NCBI GenBank assembly: GCA_001917135.1
Contig: MNTT01000008.1
Location: 97,911 to 161,910 of the forward strand
Length of the DNA: 64,000 nucleotides
Direction of reading: 5' to 3'
Source: Acetobacter sp. 46_36
Lineage (GTDB): Bacteria; Pseudomonadota; Alphaproteobacteria; RF32; CAG-239
The notes under the pieces were generated by a model. The model searched no databases and was not told the origin of the DNA. It saw nothing but the letters and a program-made list of their open reading frames with translations. Positions 27,269 to 36,490 of this stretch are shown here, piece after piece. A program made the position numbers and the translations under genes. Within the stretch, counting starts at the first letter, position 1; each line of letters starts with the position of its first letter.

Positions 27269-28150
27269 TTACTTCTCCGCTACTTTCCTTCTCCGGATTT
27301 CCGCCGCCAGCTCTGCCCCGATTTCAGATGTTATCACTCTTTTTTCCTTGCCGGAAATTTTATCTTCGGCAATATTATCGGCCGCAACAGCGCCGGAAAG
27401 CTTTCCCCGTACAGCATCTAAATGTTTCTTTATTCTCTCCTTTTTCCATTCTGAAACTTTAGCCTTTTTCCCTTCTTCAAAATCCTTTTGCGCGCGCTCT
27501 TGCTTCAGCTCCTGAGCCGTTCGTTTTTTCGGCAAAAACGGTATTTCGTTATTAAACTGCGCATTGATATGATGTCCATATCCGTCTTGTGAATTTCCAG
27601 GCATTTTATATTCAAAACTGTCCTGAATAACCTGCTCATTTTTCAAAGAGCGAAATGTACCATAAGATTGCATATCCATATACATAGTCAAATCCCTGCC
27701 TGTTTCCCTGTCCACAAACTTGCCCTCAAGCGTATACGGTATATAAGTCATCTCCGGCAGCAAATTCTGGTTAAGCAGCGCATTAACCGGACCGGAAAAT
27801 TCAACGCTGCTTCCTCCTTTTTCACGCGGGGTTATTTCATAGTTATAACCTCCCCAGGCTGTCGTGATTGATAACTTTCCTTCCTCTTCTTTCACAGACG
27901 CATAACTATTATCATACTCCGGATCTTGCAATATATAATCTCCATAAATATCCTTATATTCCGAATTTCTGAAATCAATAAACTTCCAACGCCTATACTT
28001 CTTCGGACGTTCTTTCATATCCCGAACCAAATCATCAACGCTCTCTTCAATTTCAAAACGAAATTTTGAGTGAGCATCTCTCGGAAGCGGATTATCACCC
28101 ATCTCCATATTAATATTGTCCTGAATTTCCTTATTATTTAACTTAGCCAT
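27269..28150 (-). CDS. Unknown 293-residue protein
   Basis: I do not recognise this protein. It has no signal peptide or membrane helix. Residues 20-200 look like a beta-rich globular domain with many aromatic residues (KKYRRWKFIDFRNSEYKDIY; GGYNYEITPREKGGSS). The last 85 residues are Lys/Glu-rich helices, similar in style to the C-terminus of the frameshifted gene at 19.5 kb. AGGAGG lies six bases before the ATG, an excellent ribosome-binding site. Function unknown. Confidence 0.65.
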   Translation of the reverse strand: MAKLNNKEIQDNINMEMGDNPLPRDAHSKFRFEIEESVDDLVRDMKERPKKYRRWKFIDFRNSEYKDIYGDYILQDPEYDNSYASVKEEEGKLSITTAWGGYNYEITPREKGGSSVEFSGPVNALLNQNLLPEMTYIPYTLEGKFVDRETGRDLTMYMDMQSYGTFRSLKNEQVIQDSFEYKMPGNSQDGYGHHINAQFNNEIPFLPKKRTAQELKQERAQKDFEEGKKAKVSEWKKERIKKHLDAVRGKLSGAVAADNIAEDKISGKEKRVITSEIGAELAAEIRRRKVAEK

Positions 28151-28202
28151 TTTAGCCTCCTGCTGTTGAAATAAAATGATCCTTTTTTCTCAACAAAAAA
28201 AG

Positions 28203-28242
28203 AAAAGCAATATCTCAGACATCGCACTGATATTGCTTTTTT
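28203..28242. terminator. Intrinsic terminator downstream of trmB
   Basis: AAAAGCAATATC pairs with GATATTGCTTTT across a 14-base loop, with A/T runs on both sides. On the minus strand it ends the trmB transcript about 120 bases after its stop. Confidence 0.75.
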
Positions 28243-28244
28243 AT

Positions 28245-28273
28245 TTGACAGAAAGACCGCTTTATGCTATATT
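28245..28273 (+). promoter_or_regulatory. Strong promoter-like sequence pointing into the trmB 3' end
   Basis: TTGACA, 17-base spacer, TATATT, with TGC just before the -10 box. This is the closest match to consensus on the plus strand in this window, yet no plus-strand gene follows; a transcript would run antisense to trmB. Confidence 0.6.
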
Positions 28274-28359
28274 GAATTTAAACCATCGTTTTATTTCAAC
28301 AACTTATGACTATATTTTTAAGAATTATATTTTGAACGGCATTTATACTTTCGCACGGC

Positions 28360-29097
28360 TTAAATTTTCCGATAGTCAAAAAACACCGGCCGCCGGCCTT
28401 CCCGAACAGCCTTTTGTTGATACTTCGTCCTGACCCAATCCGCCGGTTCGCGTTTCCAGTCTTCCCCGCACTTTGCCGTCCAGATAAAACCAGCATCCTG
28501 ATGCATCGTCCGCAGAACATGGCGCTTATATACCGGATGGTCGGTTGCAATCCGAAACAATCCGCCCGTTTTGAGCACCCGGTACACCTCCTTTAAGTTA
28601 TCCGGATTGACAAACCGCCGCCCCGCATGCTTTTTCTTCGGCCACGGATCCGGAAACAACAGAAAAACCTTATCAAAAAAATTATCGGGAATCTGCTTAA
28701 ACAACAGCCGGACATCATCATCATACACCCTGATATTCCGCACCGGATAATCTTCAGCCCTGATTTCTTCAGGAAGTTTATCCCCATCTTTAATGCCGCT
28801 GATGAGTGTCAGCAGATTGGCCACCCCGTTTTGAAAAACTTCCACTCCGACATAACCGTTCTGCGGATTGTTCTTCGCCTGGCCGTACAAATGCTGCCCG
28901 TCGCCGAAACCGATTTCCAGGCAGATTTCTTTTTTTGCGCCGCCGAACAGCTTTTCCGCATCAAAATCCGCCGCGGACGTTACCCGCATCTGCGGCAGCA
29001 TTTTCTCCAACAAAAACTGTTTTGCTTTCCGGACAACGCGCCCTTTTCTTCTTCCGAAAAATTTCGGTACGTCCGGCACAATCCCCTGATTATACAT
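28360..29097 (-). CDS. trmB: tRNA (guanine-N7)-methyltransferase
   Basis: 245 residues; makes m7G46 in tRNA using SAM. SAM-binding motif LEIGFGDGQHL lies near residue 60, and the family hallmark FLLFPDPWPKKKHAGRRF near 147. The last third carries TDHPVYKRHVLRTM. The ATG overlaps the end of the XRE regulator gene by eight bases, so the two are translationally coupled. It ends the miaB-phoH-ybeY-lnt-XRE-trmB run; metK, which often lies between the regulator and trmB in alphaproteobacteria, is absent. Confidence 0.95.
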   Translation of the reverse strand: MYNQGIVPDVPKFFGRRKGRVVRKAKQFLLEKMLPQMRVTSAADFDAEKLFGGAKKEICLEIGFGDGQHLYGQAKNNPQNGYVGVEVFQNGVANLLTLISGIKDGDKLPEEIRAEDYPVRNIRVYDDDVRLLFKQIPDNFFDKVFLLFPDPWPKKKHAGRRFVNPDNLKEVYRVLKTGGLFRIATDHPVYKRHVLRTMHQDAGFIWTAKCGEDWKREPADWVRTKYQQKAVREGRRPVFFDYRKI

Positions 29098-29587
29098 CGT
29101 TGTCCAAATCTTCCCTGTTCTTAAGACTCGTCAACATCATCAGCAGTGCAGTCCGTGCCTTCGCCGGCAGCGAATAAAATGCCTTCAGCAGCATAACCGC
29201 CTCAGCGCCCTGCATCGGATCAGACTTATAATCTCCGTCATCTTCCCGCAGAAAACCGGTGCCATAACACGATGCATAATCGGCGGCGCTGCCAATGCTC
29301 AAAATCTCGGGGCTGATGCCGTCAAAAAAATAATCTATGTCAACGCCGAGAATAGACGCAATCGTATAAAGCCTTCCCGCGCCGATACGGTTAACACCTT
29401 TTTCATATTTTTGAATCTGCTGAAAAGTAATCCCCAGCTTTTCCGCCATTTGCTTTTGGCTGAGCTGCAAGAGTTTCCTCCGGGCGCAGATTCTTGCGCC
29501 TACATGCTCGTCAATAGGTCCGATGCTGCTGTCATTTGCGGTTTCATCGCCTAATATTTCTGATTTCCTTTTACGTCCGCGCGGCAT
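29090..29587 (-). CDS. XRE-family transcriptional regulator
   Basis: 165 residues with a Cro/CI-type helix-turn-helix at about 28-82: RICARRKLLQLSQKQMAEKL, then GITFQQIQKYEKGVNRI. This type sits next to metK and trmB in many alphaproteobacteria. A basic RGRKRKSE start and a C-terminal helical region (AEAVMLLKAFYSLPAKARTA) flank the domain. The target is unknown. It is coupled to trmB by an eight-base overlap. Confidence 0.88.
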   Translation of the reverse strand: MPRGRKRKSEILGDETANDSSIGPIDEHVGARICARRKLLQLSQKQMAEKLGITFQQIQKYEKGVNRIGAGRLYTIASILGVDIDYFFDGISPEILSIGSAADYASCYGTGFLREDDGDYKSDPMQGAEAVMLLKAFYSLPAKARTALLMMLTSLKNREDLDNDV

Positions 29588-29705
29588 AGTTCGTCTCCTG
29601 ATATTACAATCGTTTCTACTTCCGTTTATTTACATCATTACTTTATAAGTTGCAATAACATTTTATACAATTATACAACCATGGCTATACGTTACAAAAA
29701 AAGCG

Positions 29706-31430
29706 TCAGCTTCTTTCATAACCGCTACATCTTCTGGTTGTATTTATAACGAATGAATTTAACAGCAAAGCCAGCAGCAGGCAGAAAAACAGCAGCCCGC
29801 CCGGCACAATATTGCCGTATCGCCCGTACAATGTGGATTTCTCCAAGACTTTCGGCAAAGCCGTATCCGAAACGCCCTCTTCATTCAAGCCGATTAAACC
29901 CGAAACGTCGCCATTCGGCGCAATAACTGCGCTGATTCCGGTATTGGCGCTGCGGATAACCGTAATGCCTTCTTCGACCGCGCGCATCTGTGCCGCCGCT
30001 AAATGCTGATAAGGCCCCGCGCTCACGCCATACCACCCGTCATTGGCCAAAACAACCAAAAGCTCCGGCTTTTGTTCGGGATTTAAAACTTCTTTGGGAA
30101 AAATACTCTCATAGCAAATAGCTCCGCCCATCAGCGGCAGCCCGGCAACCTGCAGTTTTTTGTATTTCTCGCCGCTGCCCAGATCGCCGACGACACTGGC
30201 CACCGGCGCCATAAAGGCCGGAAGATATTCGCGGAAAGGCAGATACTCGCCAAACGGAACCAAATGCGCCTTATCATAATAGTCTTTGATTTCTCCCCGC
30301 CCGTTAATCACAAACATGGAATTATAAGGAACGTATGTGCCGTTTTCAAACCCCGCTCGCAGCAGCCCCGTAATCAAAAATCCCCCGTCGGGAACCGCCT
30401 CTGTAATCTCCGCCAGATGCTCCTCATCCCTGTCCAAAAAGTACGGGCTGGCCGTTTCGCCCCACACGACCAGTTTCACGCCGTCTGACGGCCTGCTTTT
30501 ACTTAAGTCAATGTACTTGCGAAAATTGCGGTAAGCCAATCCGGGCTCCCATTTAAACGTCTGAGGAATGCTCGGCTGCACCAGACGTACAACCGTTGTG
30601 CCGGGTTCTGTCTTTTCATACTGCCCTGCCGCCCAAAGCAAAAAGCCCGCCGGCAGCAAAATAAACCAAAGCGCTCCGCCGTAAAAACGCTTCTGAAAGG
30701 CGCCGGAAACCAGTATTGCCGCTCCGCACGACATTAATAACAGCAGCAAAGATAAGCCATAAGTTCCGATATATGCCGCTCCCTGGATTACCCGCGCGTC
30801 AAAAGCCAGCGCCGTTCCCAGCAGATTCCACGGAAAACCCGTAAAAATAAAGCTCCGTACCCACTCAAAAAAAACAAACCACGCACAAAAGAGCAGTGCC
30901 CGGGCATATACGTTCCGCCCCCCTGCCGCCAACGCCGCCGGAACAGCCCAGAACAGCCCGAAAAAAAGTCCCGTCGCAGCAAACACCGCAGGAATAAAAG
31001 CCGCAAATTTATTGCCGTCAATTAACAATGCATTGCTGATCCAGGAGAAGCCGACCGCATAAAAGGAAAATCCGAAGACATACGCTGTACCGAACCACTT
31101 GCTCCACACCGGGCGGCCGTTGTTTTCCTGGCCAATGCGTCCATTATTCTCCCCGCCGTTCTCTCTGTCATCGGAACTTCCGTCCCCATTGCTGCCCGGA
31201 CAACAGTTCTCCCGACTGCCGCACTTCCCGCCGTCGTCCCTATATTCTCCCAGCAGCATTGCCAGAAAGGCAATCAGCGCGACGTAGCCTTCCCACCTGC
31301 CTGCATACGGTGGAAAAATCAGCGTTGCAGCCACGCCCGTCAAAAAAGCAAATACGCCACGGACAACCCTGCCCCGTTTTCGCATCTGCGCAAACATCAA
31401 CGGTTTCAGCTGTTTTGGAAACAACATCAT
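29706..31430 (-). CDS. lnt: Apolipoprotein N-acyltransferase with a low-complexity insert
   Basis: 574 residues; adds the third acyl chain to lipoproteins in the inner membrane. Multiple membrane helices precede the nitrilase domain, whose triad is visible as WGETASPYF (Glu), DKAHLVPFGEYLPFREYLP (Lys) and GGAICYESIFP (Cys). Residues about 62-110 form a hydrophilic Gly/Asn/Asp/Arg-rich stretch between the first two helical blocks. It is absent from ordinary Lnt (about 510-530 residues) and looks like recent low-complexity expansion. It follows ybeY by about 47 bases; the usual corC/tlyC gene between them is missing. Confidence 0.93.
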   Translation of the reverse strand: MMLFPKQLKPLMFAQMRKRGRVVRGVFAFLTGVAATLIFPPYAGRWEGYVALIAFLAMLLGEYRDDGGKCGSRENCCPGSNGDGSSDDRENGGENNGRIGQENNGRPVWSKWFGTAYVFGFSFYAVGFSWISNALLIDGNKFAAFIPAVFAATGLFFGLFWAVPAALAAGGRNVYARALLFCAWFVFFEWVRSFIFTGFPWNLLGTALAFDARVIQGAAYIGTYGLSLLLLLMSCGAAILVSGAFQKRFYGGALWFILLPAGFLLWAAGQYEKTEPGTTVVRLVQPSIPQTFKWEPGLAYRNFRKYIDLSKSRPSDGVKLVVWGETASPYFLDRDEEHLAEITEAVPDGGFLITGLLRAGFENGTYVPYNSMFVINGRGEIKDYYDKAHLVPFGEYLPFREYLPAFMAPVASVVGDLGSGEKYKKLQVAGLPLMGGAICYESIFPKEVLNPEQKPELLVVLANDGWYGVSAGPYQHLAAAQMRAVEEGITVIRSANTGISAVIAPNGDVSGLIGLNEEGVSDTALPKVLEKSTLYGRYGNIVPGGLLFFCLLLALLLNSFVINTTRRCSGYERS

Positions 31431-31477
31431 CGGCAGTTTTCCAGCATTCGTTAATCTCCTCCGGCTTTCTGCATTTA

Positions 31478-32014
31478 TCAGTCTTCCGCCGCGTCTTGAT
31501 AAGGATTGTCAATCGAAAACTGTTCCAGAATTTCTGCTTCCAAACTTTCCATTTCGTCTGCTTCCTCATCCGTCTGATGGTCAAATCCGAGAATATGCAG
31601 AAAACCGTGCACCAGCAAATGGCAATAATGGGCATAAACGGTTATGTGTTTCTCGTCCGCCTCACGCTGCAAGGTTTCAAACGCCAGAATGATATCGCCC
31701 AGTTCCATATCGGCCGACTTATCCAGCATATCCCAGAATTCGTCATCGTCAATACAGGCAAAAGACAAGACGTTCGTCGGCTTGTCCTTTCCCCGGAATT
31801 CCTTGTTCAAACGCTGGACTTCCGCATCGTTGCTGAGGCAGACATTAACCTCATAAGTCTTATCCAGAGCCAGCAATTCATGCTCGCAGGCATCGGCAAC
31901 ATACGCAAATGCCAAATCCCTGAGTTCTTCGGCTACCTTAACCGCGTCAAAGTCGGTATTTTCCGTCCACTGCTCGTCGTCAACCGTTACATTCAGCTCT
32001 ATTTTACTTTTCAT
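31478..32014 (-). CDS. ybeY: Endoribonuclease YbeY (16S rRNA maturation)
   Basis: A 178-residue zinc-dependent single-strand RNase for 16S 3'-end maturation and ribosome quality control. The metal site is complete: HLLVHGFLHILGFDHQ (three His), with DEEADEME after it. I prefer the ATG at 32014, preceded by AAGGA with a six-base gap; the open frame reaches 32041. It overlaps the 3' end of phoH by 11 bases, and the phoH-ybeY pair is almost universal. A C-terminal acidic extension of about 20 residues is present. Confidence 0.95.
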   Translation of the reverse strand: MKSKIELNVTVDDEQWTENTDFDAVKVAEELRDLAFAYVADACEHELLALDKTYEVNVCLSNDAEVQRLNKEFRGKDKPTNVLSFACIDDDEFWDMLDKSADMELGDIILAFETLQREADEKHITVYAHYCHLLVHGFLHILGFDHQTDEEADEMESLEAEILEQFSIDNPYQDAAED

Positions 32015-32969
32015 CTTGTTCCTTTTTGCTCTTTTCTTCATACGCTTTGACTATTTTTGCAACCAGCCCGTGGCGCACAACATCGTTGGCCGAAAAAGTA
32101 ACCGACCCGATATTGCTGATGCCTTTCAGCGTATCCAGCGCATCGCGCAGTCCCGAAATGACTCCTCGCGGCAAATCCACCTGGCTCAGGTCGCCGTTAA
32201 CAACCATCCGCGAATTTTCGCCCAAACGGGTTAAAAACATTTTCATCTGCATCGGCGTCGTGTTCTGCGCCTCATCCAAGATGACAAATGCGTTGGAAAG
32301 CGTCCGCCCGCGCATAAATGCCAGCGGCGCAATTTCAATTTCGCCCAGTGCCAGTTTCTTGTCCACCTGTTCTGCCGGCAGCATTTCATACAAAGCGTCA
32401 TACAACGGCCGCAGATACGGGTCAACCTTCTCTTTCAAATCACCGGGAAGAAATCCGAGATTTTCCCCTGCCTCAACTGCCGGACGCGACAGGATAATCT
32501 TGTCCACCGCCCCTTCCAGCATCATCGAAACCGCCAGTGCCACTGCCAGATAGGTCTTACCCGTACCGGCAGGCCCCAAGCCGAACACCAGTTCGTTCTG
32601 CATCATCTCGGTAATATACTTTGCCTGCGTTGCCGACCGCGGATAAATATAGCGTTTCTTGGTTTTTAATACAATTTCGCTCAACGACTGTTTTTCGTCC
32701 GCCGATTCGACACCGCCGCAGATTCGCACCGCAGCCTTGACTTCCTGCTCGCCGACAACATGCCCTTTGCTGGCCTTTTCATACAAAATATTAATCGCCG
32801 TTTTGGCATTTTCCACATCGTTAGCCGCCCCTTTAATTGTTATTTGATTGCCGAAACTCAAAATTTCAACATTCAGCATTTTTTCAACCAGCCGCATATT
32901 TTCGTCATTAACCCCGACAACAACCTTCAACAGCTGATTGTTAAAAAGCTCAAAACTAAGTTCTGCCAT
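32004..32969 (-). CDS. phoH: PhoH-like ATPase (YbeZ)
   Basis: 321 residues. An N-terminal KH-like segment (NVEILSFGNQITIKGAANDV) is followed by the PhoH ATPase domain with Walker A GPAGTGKT at 132-139 and Walker B FVILDEAQNT near 225. The arrangement is that of YbeZ, the partner of YbeY in rRNA processing. It begins directly at the end of miaB (start and stop codons adjacent) and overlaps ybeY, so all three are one operon. Confidence 0.95.
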   Translation of the reverse strand: MAELSFELFNNQLLKVVVGVNDENMRLVEKMLNVEILSFGNQITIKGAANDVENAKTAINILYEKASKGHVVGEQEVKAAVRICGGVESADEKQSLSEIVLKTKKRYIYPRSATQAKYITEMMQNELVFGLGPAGTGKTYLAVALAVSMMLEGAVDKIILSRPAVEAGENLGFLPGDLKEKVDPYLRPLYDALYEMLPAEQVDKKLALGEIEIAPLAFMRGRTLSNAFVILDEAQNTTPMQMKMFLTRLGENSRMVVNGDLSQVDLPRGVISGLRDALDTLKGISNIGSVTFSANDVVRHGLVAKIVKAYEEKSKKEQDEK

Positions 32970-32970
32970 A

Positions 32971-34485
32971 TTACAGTACCTCCCCGCTTAAAGAGTTGGT
33001 TGAAGCGTCCGTAACACGTACTTCAACGATTTTGTTAAGTAAAGAACCGTCCGCCTCCGCATGCAGATTCTGCATATAAGGCGTCCGCCCGACGAGCTGC
33101 CCCTTGTGCCGCCCCTTGGATTCGAACAGTACCGGCATAACCTTGCCGATGCTGTTCTTATTAAACTTCGTTTGATAAGAAAACAGCAAATCCTGCAAAA
33201 CCTGCAGCCGCTCTTTCTTCACTTTTTCGTCAACCTGTCCGTCCATCACTGCTGCGGGCGTTCCCGGACGCCGGCTGTATTTGAACGAAAAAGCCTGAAT
33301 ATACTGGACCCGGTTAACCACATCCAGCGTTTGTTGAAAATCTTCCTCGGTCTCGCCCGGAAATCCGACAATAAAATCCGAAGACATACCGATTGCCGGA
33401 TTCGCCTCTTTCAGTTTTTCAACCACCCGCAGATATTCGTCGCGCGTATGCCGCCGGTTCATTTTCTTCAGCACTGCATCGGAGCCGGATTGAATCGGCA
33501 GGTGCAGATACGGCATAAGCTTGTCCAGTTCCTTATGGCAGCGGATTAAATCGTCATCCACGTCTGCCGGATAAGACGTCGTATAGCGAATGCGTTTAAT
33601 CCCGTCGATTTCCGCCACCCGGTTGAGCAGATACGCCAGATTGCGTTCCCGCCCGGAAGCATCTTCGCCGTGATAGGAATTGACGTTCTGTCCCAAAAGA
33701 TTCAACTCGACGCTCCCCGTTGCCGCCAGCCTTCTGGCCTCGCGCAAAACGTCTTCCACCGGACGCGACACTTCTACCCCGCGGGTATACGGCACCACGC
33801 AATAGGTACAAAAATTATTGCAGCCCTCCTGAATTGCCAGATACGAACAGCCGCCTTCAGACTTGTTTTCCGGCAGCAAATCAAATTTGGAAACCGCCGA
33901 AAATTCCGTATCCAGCAGCCCTGTTCTCTTGCGCTCTTTTTCTATCTTCCCGGTCTCAATCTGTTCCTGTGCGTCGTTCAAGCGCACATACGCGGCGTTC
34001 TGCTGCCCTTCCCGGCTTTTTCCTGAACACGCCGGCCCGGCATTCAAATGCCGCTGCCCGGCGTCCGAACATTCCTGCCCGGTTCCTTTTCCTCTCTCTC
34101 TTTCACGAAAAACGCTTTCCACCACTTCCCGCAGTCGGAAATACCTGAGCGGTCCCAGAGCAAAATCGACATACGGCGCGCGCTTTAATATCTCTTTGTC
34201 TTCCGCCTGAACCACACAACCGGTAACTCCGATAATCGTATCTCTCCCCTCTGCGGCTCGTTCAAGTTTGACCAAGTAGGCTCTTCCCAAATCGGAAAAG
34301 ACTTTTTCCGCCGCCTTTTCGCGGATATGGCACGTATTAAATACAACCACGTCGGCATCTTTCAATACCGCTGCTTTTTTAAGCCCCATCTCTTCCAGCA
34401 TATTTGCCATCCTGCTTGAATCATAAACGTTCATCTGACAGCCGAAAGTTTTAATAAAATATTTTTTAACCATATCCTCGCGCAT
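32971..34485 (-). CDS. miaB: tRNA-2-methylthio-N6-dimethylallyladenosine synthase, with insert
   Basis: A 504-residue radical-SAM enzyme that methylthiolates i6A37 in tRNA. Cluster cysteines are visible: N-terminal domain Cys16, Cys52 and Cys90, radical SAM Cys222, Cys226 and Cys229 (GCNNFCTYCVVPYTRG), and a C-terminal TRAM domain. Between the first two domains, residues about 130-190 form an extra hydrophilic low-complexity stretch, explaining the length over the usual 440-475. The start may be at 34485 or at the ATG four codons later. A consensus promoter lies about 100 bases upstream, making this the head of the operon. Confidence 0.95.
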   Translation of the reverse strand: MREDMVKKYFIKTFGCQMNVYDSSRMANMLEEMGLKKAAVLKDADVVVFNTCHIREKAAEKVFSDLGRAYLVKLERAAEGRDTIIGVTGCVVQAEDKEILKRAPYVDFALGPLRYFRLREVVESVFRERERGKGTGQECSDAGQRHLNAGPACSGKSREGQQNAAYVRLNDAQEQIETGKIEKERKRTGLLDTEFSAVSKFDLLPENKSEGGCSYLAIQEGCNNFCTYCVVPYTRGVEVSRPVEDVLREARRLAATGSVELNLLGQNVNSYHGEDASGRERNLAYLLNRVAEIDGIKRIRYTTSYPADVDDDLIRCHKELDKLMPYLHLPIQSGSDAVLKKMNRRHTRDEYLRVVEKLKEANPAIGMSSDFIVGFPGETEEDFQQTLDVVNRVQYIQAFSFKYSRRPGTPAAVMDGQVDEKVKKERLQVLQDLLFSYQTKFNKNSIGKVMPVLFESKGRHKGQLVGRTPYMQNLHAEADGSLLNKIVEVRVTDASTNSLSGEVL

Positions 34486-34582
34486 AAATCCGAAATGTTA
34501 TAAACCTAAAACTATACGTTATTCGCAGCGGCATTCTTTTCTTATTCTGAAACGGCTGCCGCCATTTTCATTATTGGCTGCA

Positions 34583-34611
34583 ATTATAGCATTAAAGTTT
34601 ATTTTTTTCAA
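34583..34611 (-). promoter_or_regulatory. Promoter of the miaB operon
   Basis: Minus strand TTGAAA, 17-base spacer ending in ATGC, then consensus TATAAT. It is about 98 bases upstream of the miaB start. Confidence 0.85.
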
Positions 34612-34771
34612 ACAAAATTTACACTCTGCCGCCAATTTGCCTATATCTCCTGCCCCTCCCACCCTCAACGCCCGACCTCTGCTGATTTTCTGCGAAAAGT
34701 ACTTTTTCCTGTTGCAAGATAATTGTTTTTTTGGCACAATATAGAAAAGAGCATGACCAAGGACTAAAACA

Positions 34772-35236
34772 ATGGGACAGGACAGCACACACAACCGCAG
34801 CTATTTCCTTAATGCCGGTGAGGAGGAAAAAAGCATTTTCCTCTCAACATTATGCACGCTTGCCAATGCCGACGGTAAAATCAAAGACAGCGAAGTTCGC
34901 TTTATTGAAAGCCTTGCCGCCGAAATGCAAACTGAAGTTCTGCCGCAGTTTTTCAAATACTCCGCAGAACTGTGCATCCGCAATGCCGCCAAAATCCGCA
35001 GCCGCAGGCTGGCTCTTGAACTGATTAAAGATATGCTGTCGCTCGCTTACACCGACGATGAGTTTTCCGATTCTGAAGGGCAGTTCATCTGCAGCATCGG
35101 CGACGCCCTGAATATTGAACCGCAGAAAATCGGCCAAATCAGCTCCTGGGTCATCGACCGGATAATCTGGCTCGAGCAGGAAGCTCTGATATTTGAAGAA
35201 ACCGCAAACCGGGGAGGAGAACATGGAAAAAACTAA
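34772..35236 (+). CDS. TerB-like protein
   Basis: 154 residues, all helical. FLSTLCTLANADGKIKDSEV and the second half ELIKDMLSLAYTDDEFSDSE reproduce the internal duplication of TerB/TerB-like domains: a helix, an Ala-Asp-Gly turn, then an acidic helix. TerB-like domains bind metal or sense envelope stress in tellurite-resistance and related systems. AGGA precedes the ATG. The stop overlaps the start region of the next gene by 14 bases, so the two are coupled. Confidence 0.75.
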   Translation: MGQDSTHNRSYFLNAGEEEKSIFLSTLCTLANADGKIKDSEVRFIESLAAEMQTEVLPQFFKYSAELCIRNAAKIRSRRLALELIKDMLSLAYTDDEFSDSEGQFICSIGDALNIEPQKIGQISSWVIDRIIWLEQEALIFEETANRGGEHGKN

Positions 35237-36131
35237 CCATTCCGTTCAAAATCAAAAAGACATAAACTATTACGCCGCAATCCGGAAATATCTGCAAAAG
35301 CAATACCCTAAAATGGATAAAACCGGCGTCAGCGCCCTGTGCCGCGAAGCCGTTTTCGCACCGGGAGGCTATGCCGTTGAAATCGACGGGACAGACGCCC
35401 CGATAACCGCCGTACGCGAAAATCTCGCCGATTTCATTGAACGCGACAATGCCAACAAAAATTTCATTCCCTATTCGCTTGACGCTGAAATCGCCGACCT
35501 GATAGAAAAAAACAACTGCGAAACCTCGTCCATGAATGAATATTACCGCTGGATTTCGGCGACTGCAGACATTGTCCGCCACACCGGCGACGGCGAAGTT
35601 ACCGAAAGCGATGCCTCCGAACGCAGCGAATTCATCACCATGAGCTATGACCGCGAGTCCGAAATCCTTCTTTGCCTCGCCTTGTACGAAAGCGCCGGGC
35701 GGGAAAAGAACCGCGGCAAAATTGATATGCTCCGTTTTAAGCTGGCCCGCCTCCGCGAAATGCGCAGCATCGTCCGCAACACATCGGGCATGGTCAACGC
35801 CAAAAGCTATGAAGAAAAAGAAAAGCTGCGCCTGTATTACGACTATTGCGCAAATTTATTGTCGCAAAAAGCAGATTACGAACCAAATCTTAACCTGAAA
35901 TTAAAATTAAATATTAATCATAGTAACGACGAAGATTTGGAAGAGGATTTTTCTTATCTGAACTACCTGCGGCAGGTCGTGCTGTATATGATGCGCAAAC
36001 TGGAAAAATCTTCTGCTGAAAATCAGCGTGCGGACAATGTCAGCGAAATTGCTGACACGAGGGAAAACGACACCCGGGAACAGGAACTCGGATATATGCT
36101 CTCCGCCGTACGCGAAAATGAAGGAAGATAA
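35223..36131 (+). CDS. Unknown soluble protein coupled to the TerB-like gene
   Basis: 302 residues, rich in acidic and basic helices, without signal peptide or membrane segments. I do not recognise a domain. The region IDMLRFKLARLREMRSIVRN resembles a coiled coil, and about residues 215-232 hold a short Asn/Leu/Lys low-complexity stretch. I chose ATG 35223 because GGGGAGGAG lies three bases before it; the open frame starts ten codons earlier. It overlaps the TerB-like gene and is followed by yggT after 26 bases. Confidence 0.65.
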   Translation: MEKTNHSVQNQKDINYYAAIRKYLQKQYPKMDKTGVSALCREAVFAPGGYAVEIDGTDAPITAVRENLADFIERDNANKNFIPYSLDAEIADLIEKNNCETSSMNEYYRWISATADIVRHTGDGEVTESDASERSEFITMSYDRESEILLCLALYESAGREKNRGKIDMLRFKLARLREMRSIVRNTSGMVNAKSYEEKEKLRLYYDYCANLLSQKADYEPNLNLKLKLNINHSNDEDLEEDFSYLNYLRQVVLYMMRKLEKSSAENQRADNVSEIADTRENDTREQELGYMLSAVRENEGR

Positions 36132-36157
36132 CAACTTAATATTAAGGAGAAAAACTT

Positions 36158-36472
36158 ATGGAAATTATGCTGGAATCCATACTCTGGTGCATTGAAGGGG
36201 TACTGGAGCTCTATTTTATACTGGCTGTCGTCAACGTTGCCCTCTACTGGTGCATGCATTTCAACGTTATCGGCCAGGGCGGTCCCGCATTCAAAAAATT
36301 CCTTGCGTTTCTGCATCAGATTACCGAACCCGTATATGCCAAACTGCGCGAACGCATCAAACCCGTATCGGGATTTGACATCTCGCCATACGTTCTGATT
36401 CTGGCACTGATGCTCGTTCTGCACATTCTGGAAAAGACCCGCCATGTCCTGACCCCGGTCAGCGGTTCCTGA
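36158..36472 (+). CDS. YggT-family membrane protein
   Basis: 104 residues with two hydrophobic segments (about 8-30 and 72-95) separated by a loop with FLHQITEPVYAKLRERIKPV, the YggT signature. YggT proteins are linked with osmotic shock resistance and cell division in various bacteria. AAGGAG lies nine bases before the ATG. It is followed by the DUF167 gene after 18 bases, a conserved pair. Confidence 0.9.
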   Translation: MEIMLESILWCIEGVLELYFILAVVNVALYWCMHFNVIGQGGPAFKKFLAFLHQITEPVYAKLRERIKPVSGFDISPYVLILALMLVLHILEKTRHVLTPVSGS

Positions 36473-36490
36473 TAAAAAAGGCACGGCCTG

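Noticed and set aside
28176..28433. 85-codon plus frame at the orphan promoter
   Set aside because: Starts upstream of the promoter's expected transcription start and runs antisense into trmB; no RBS.
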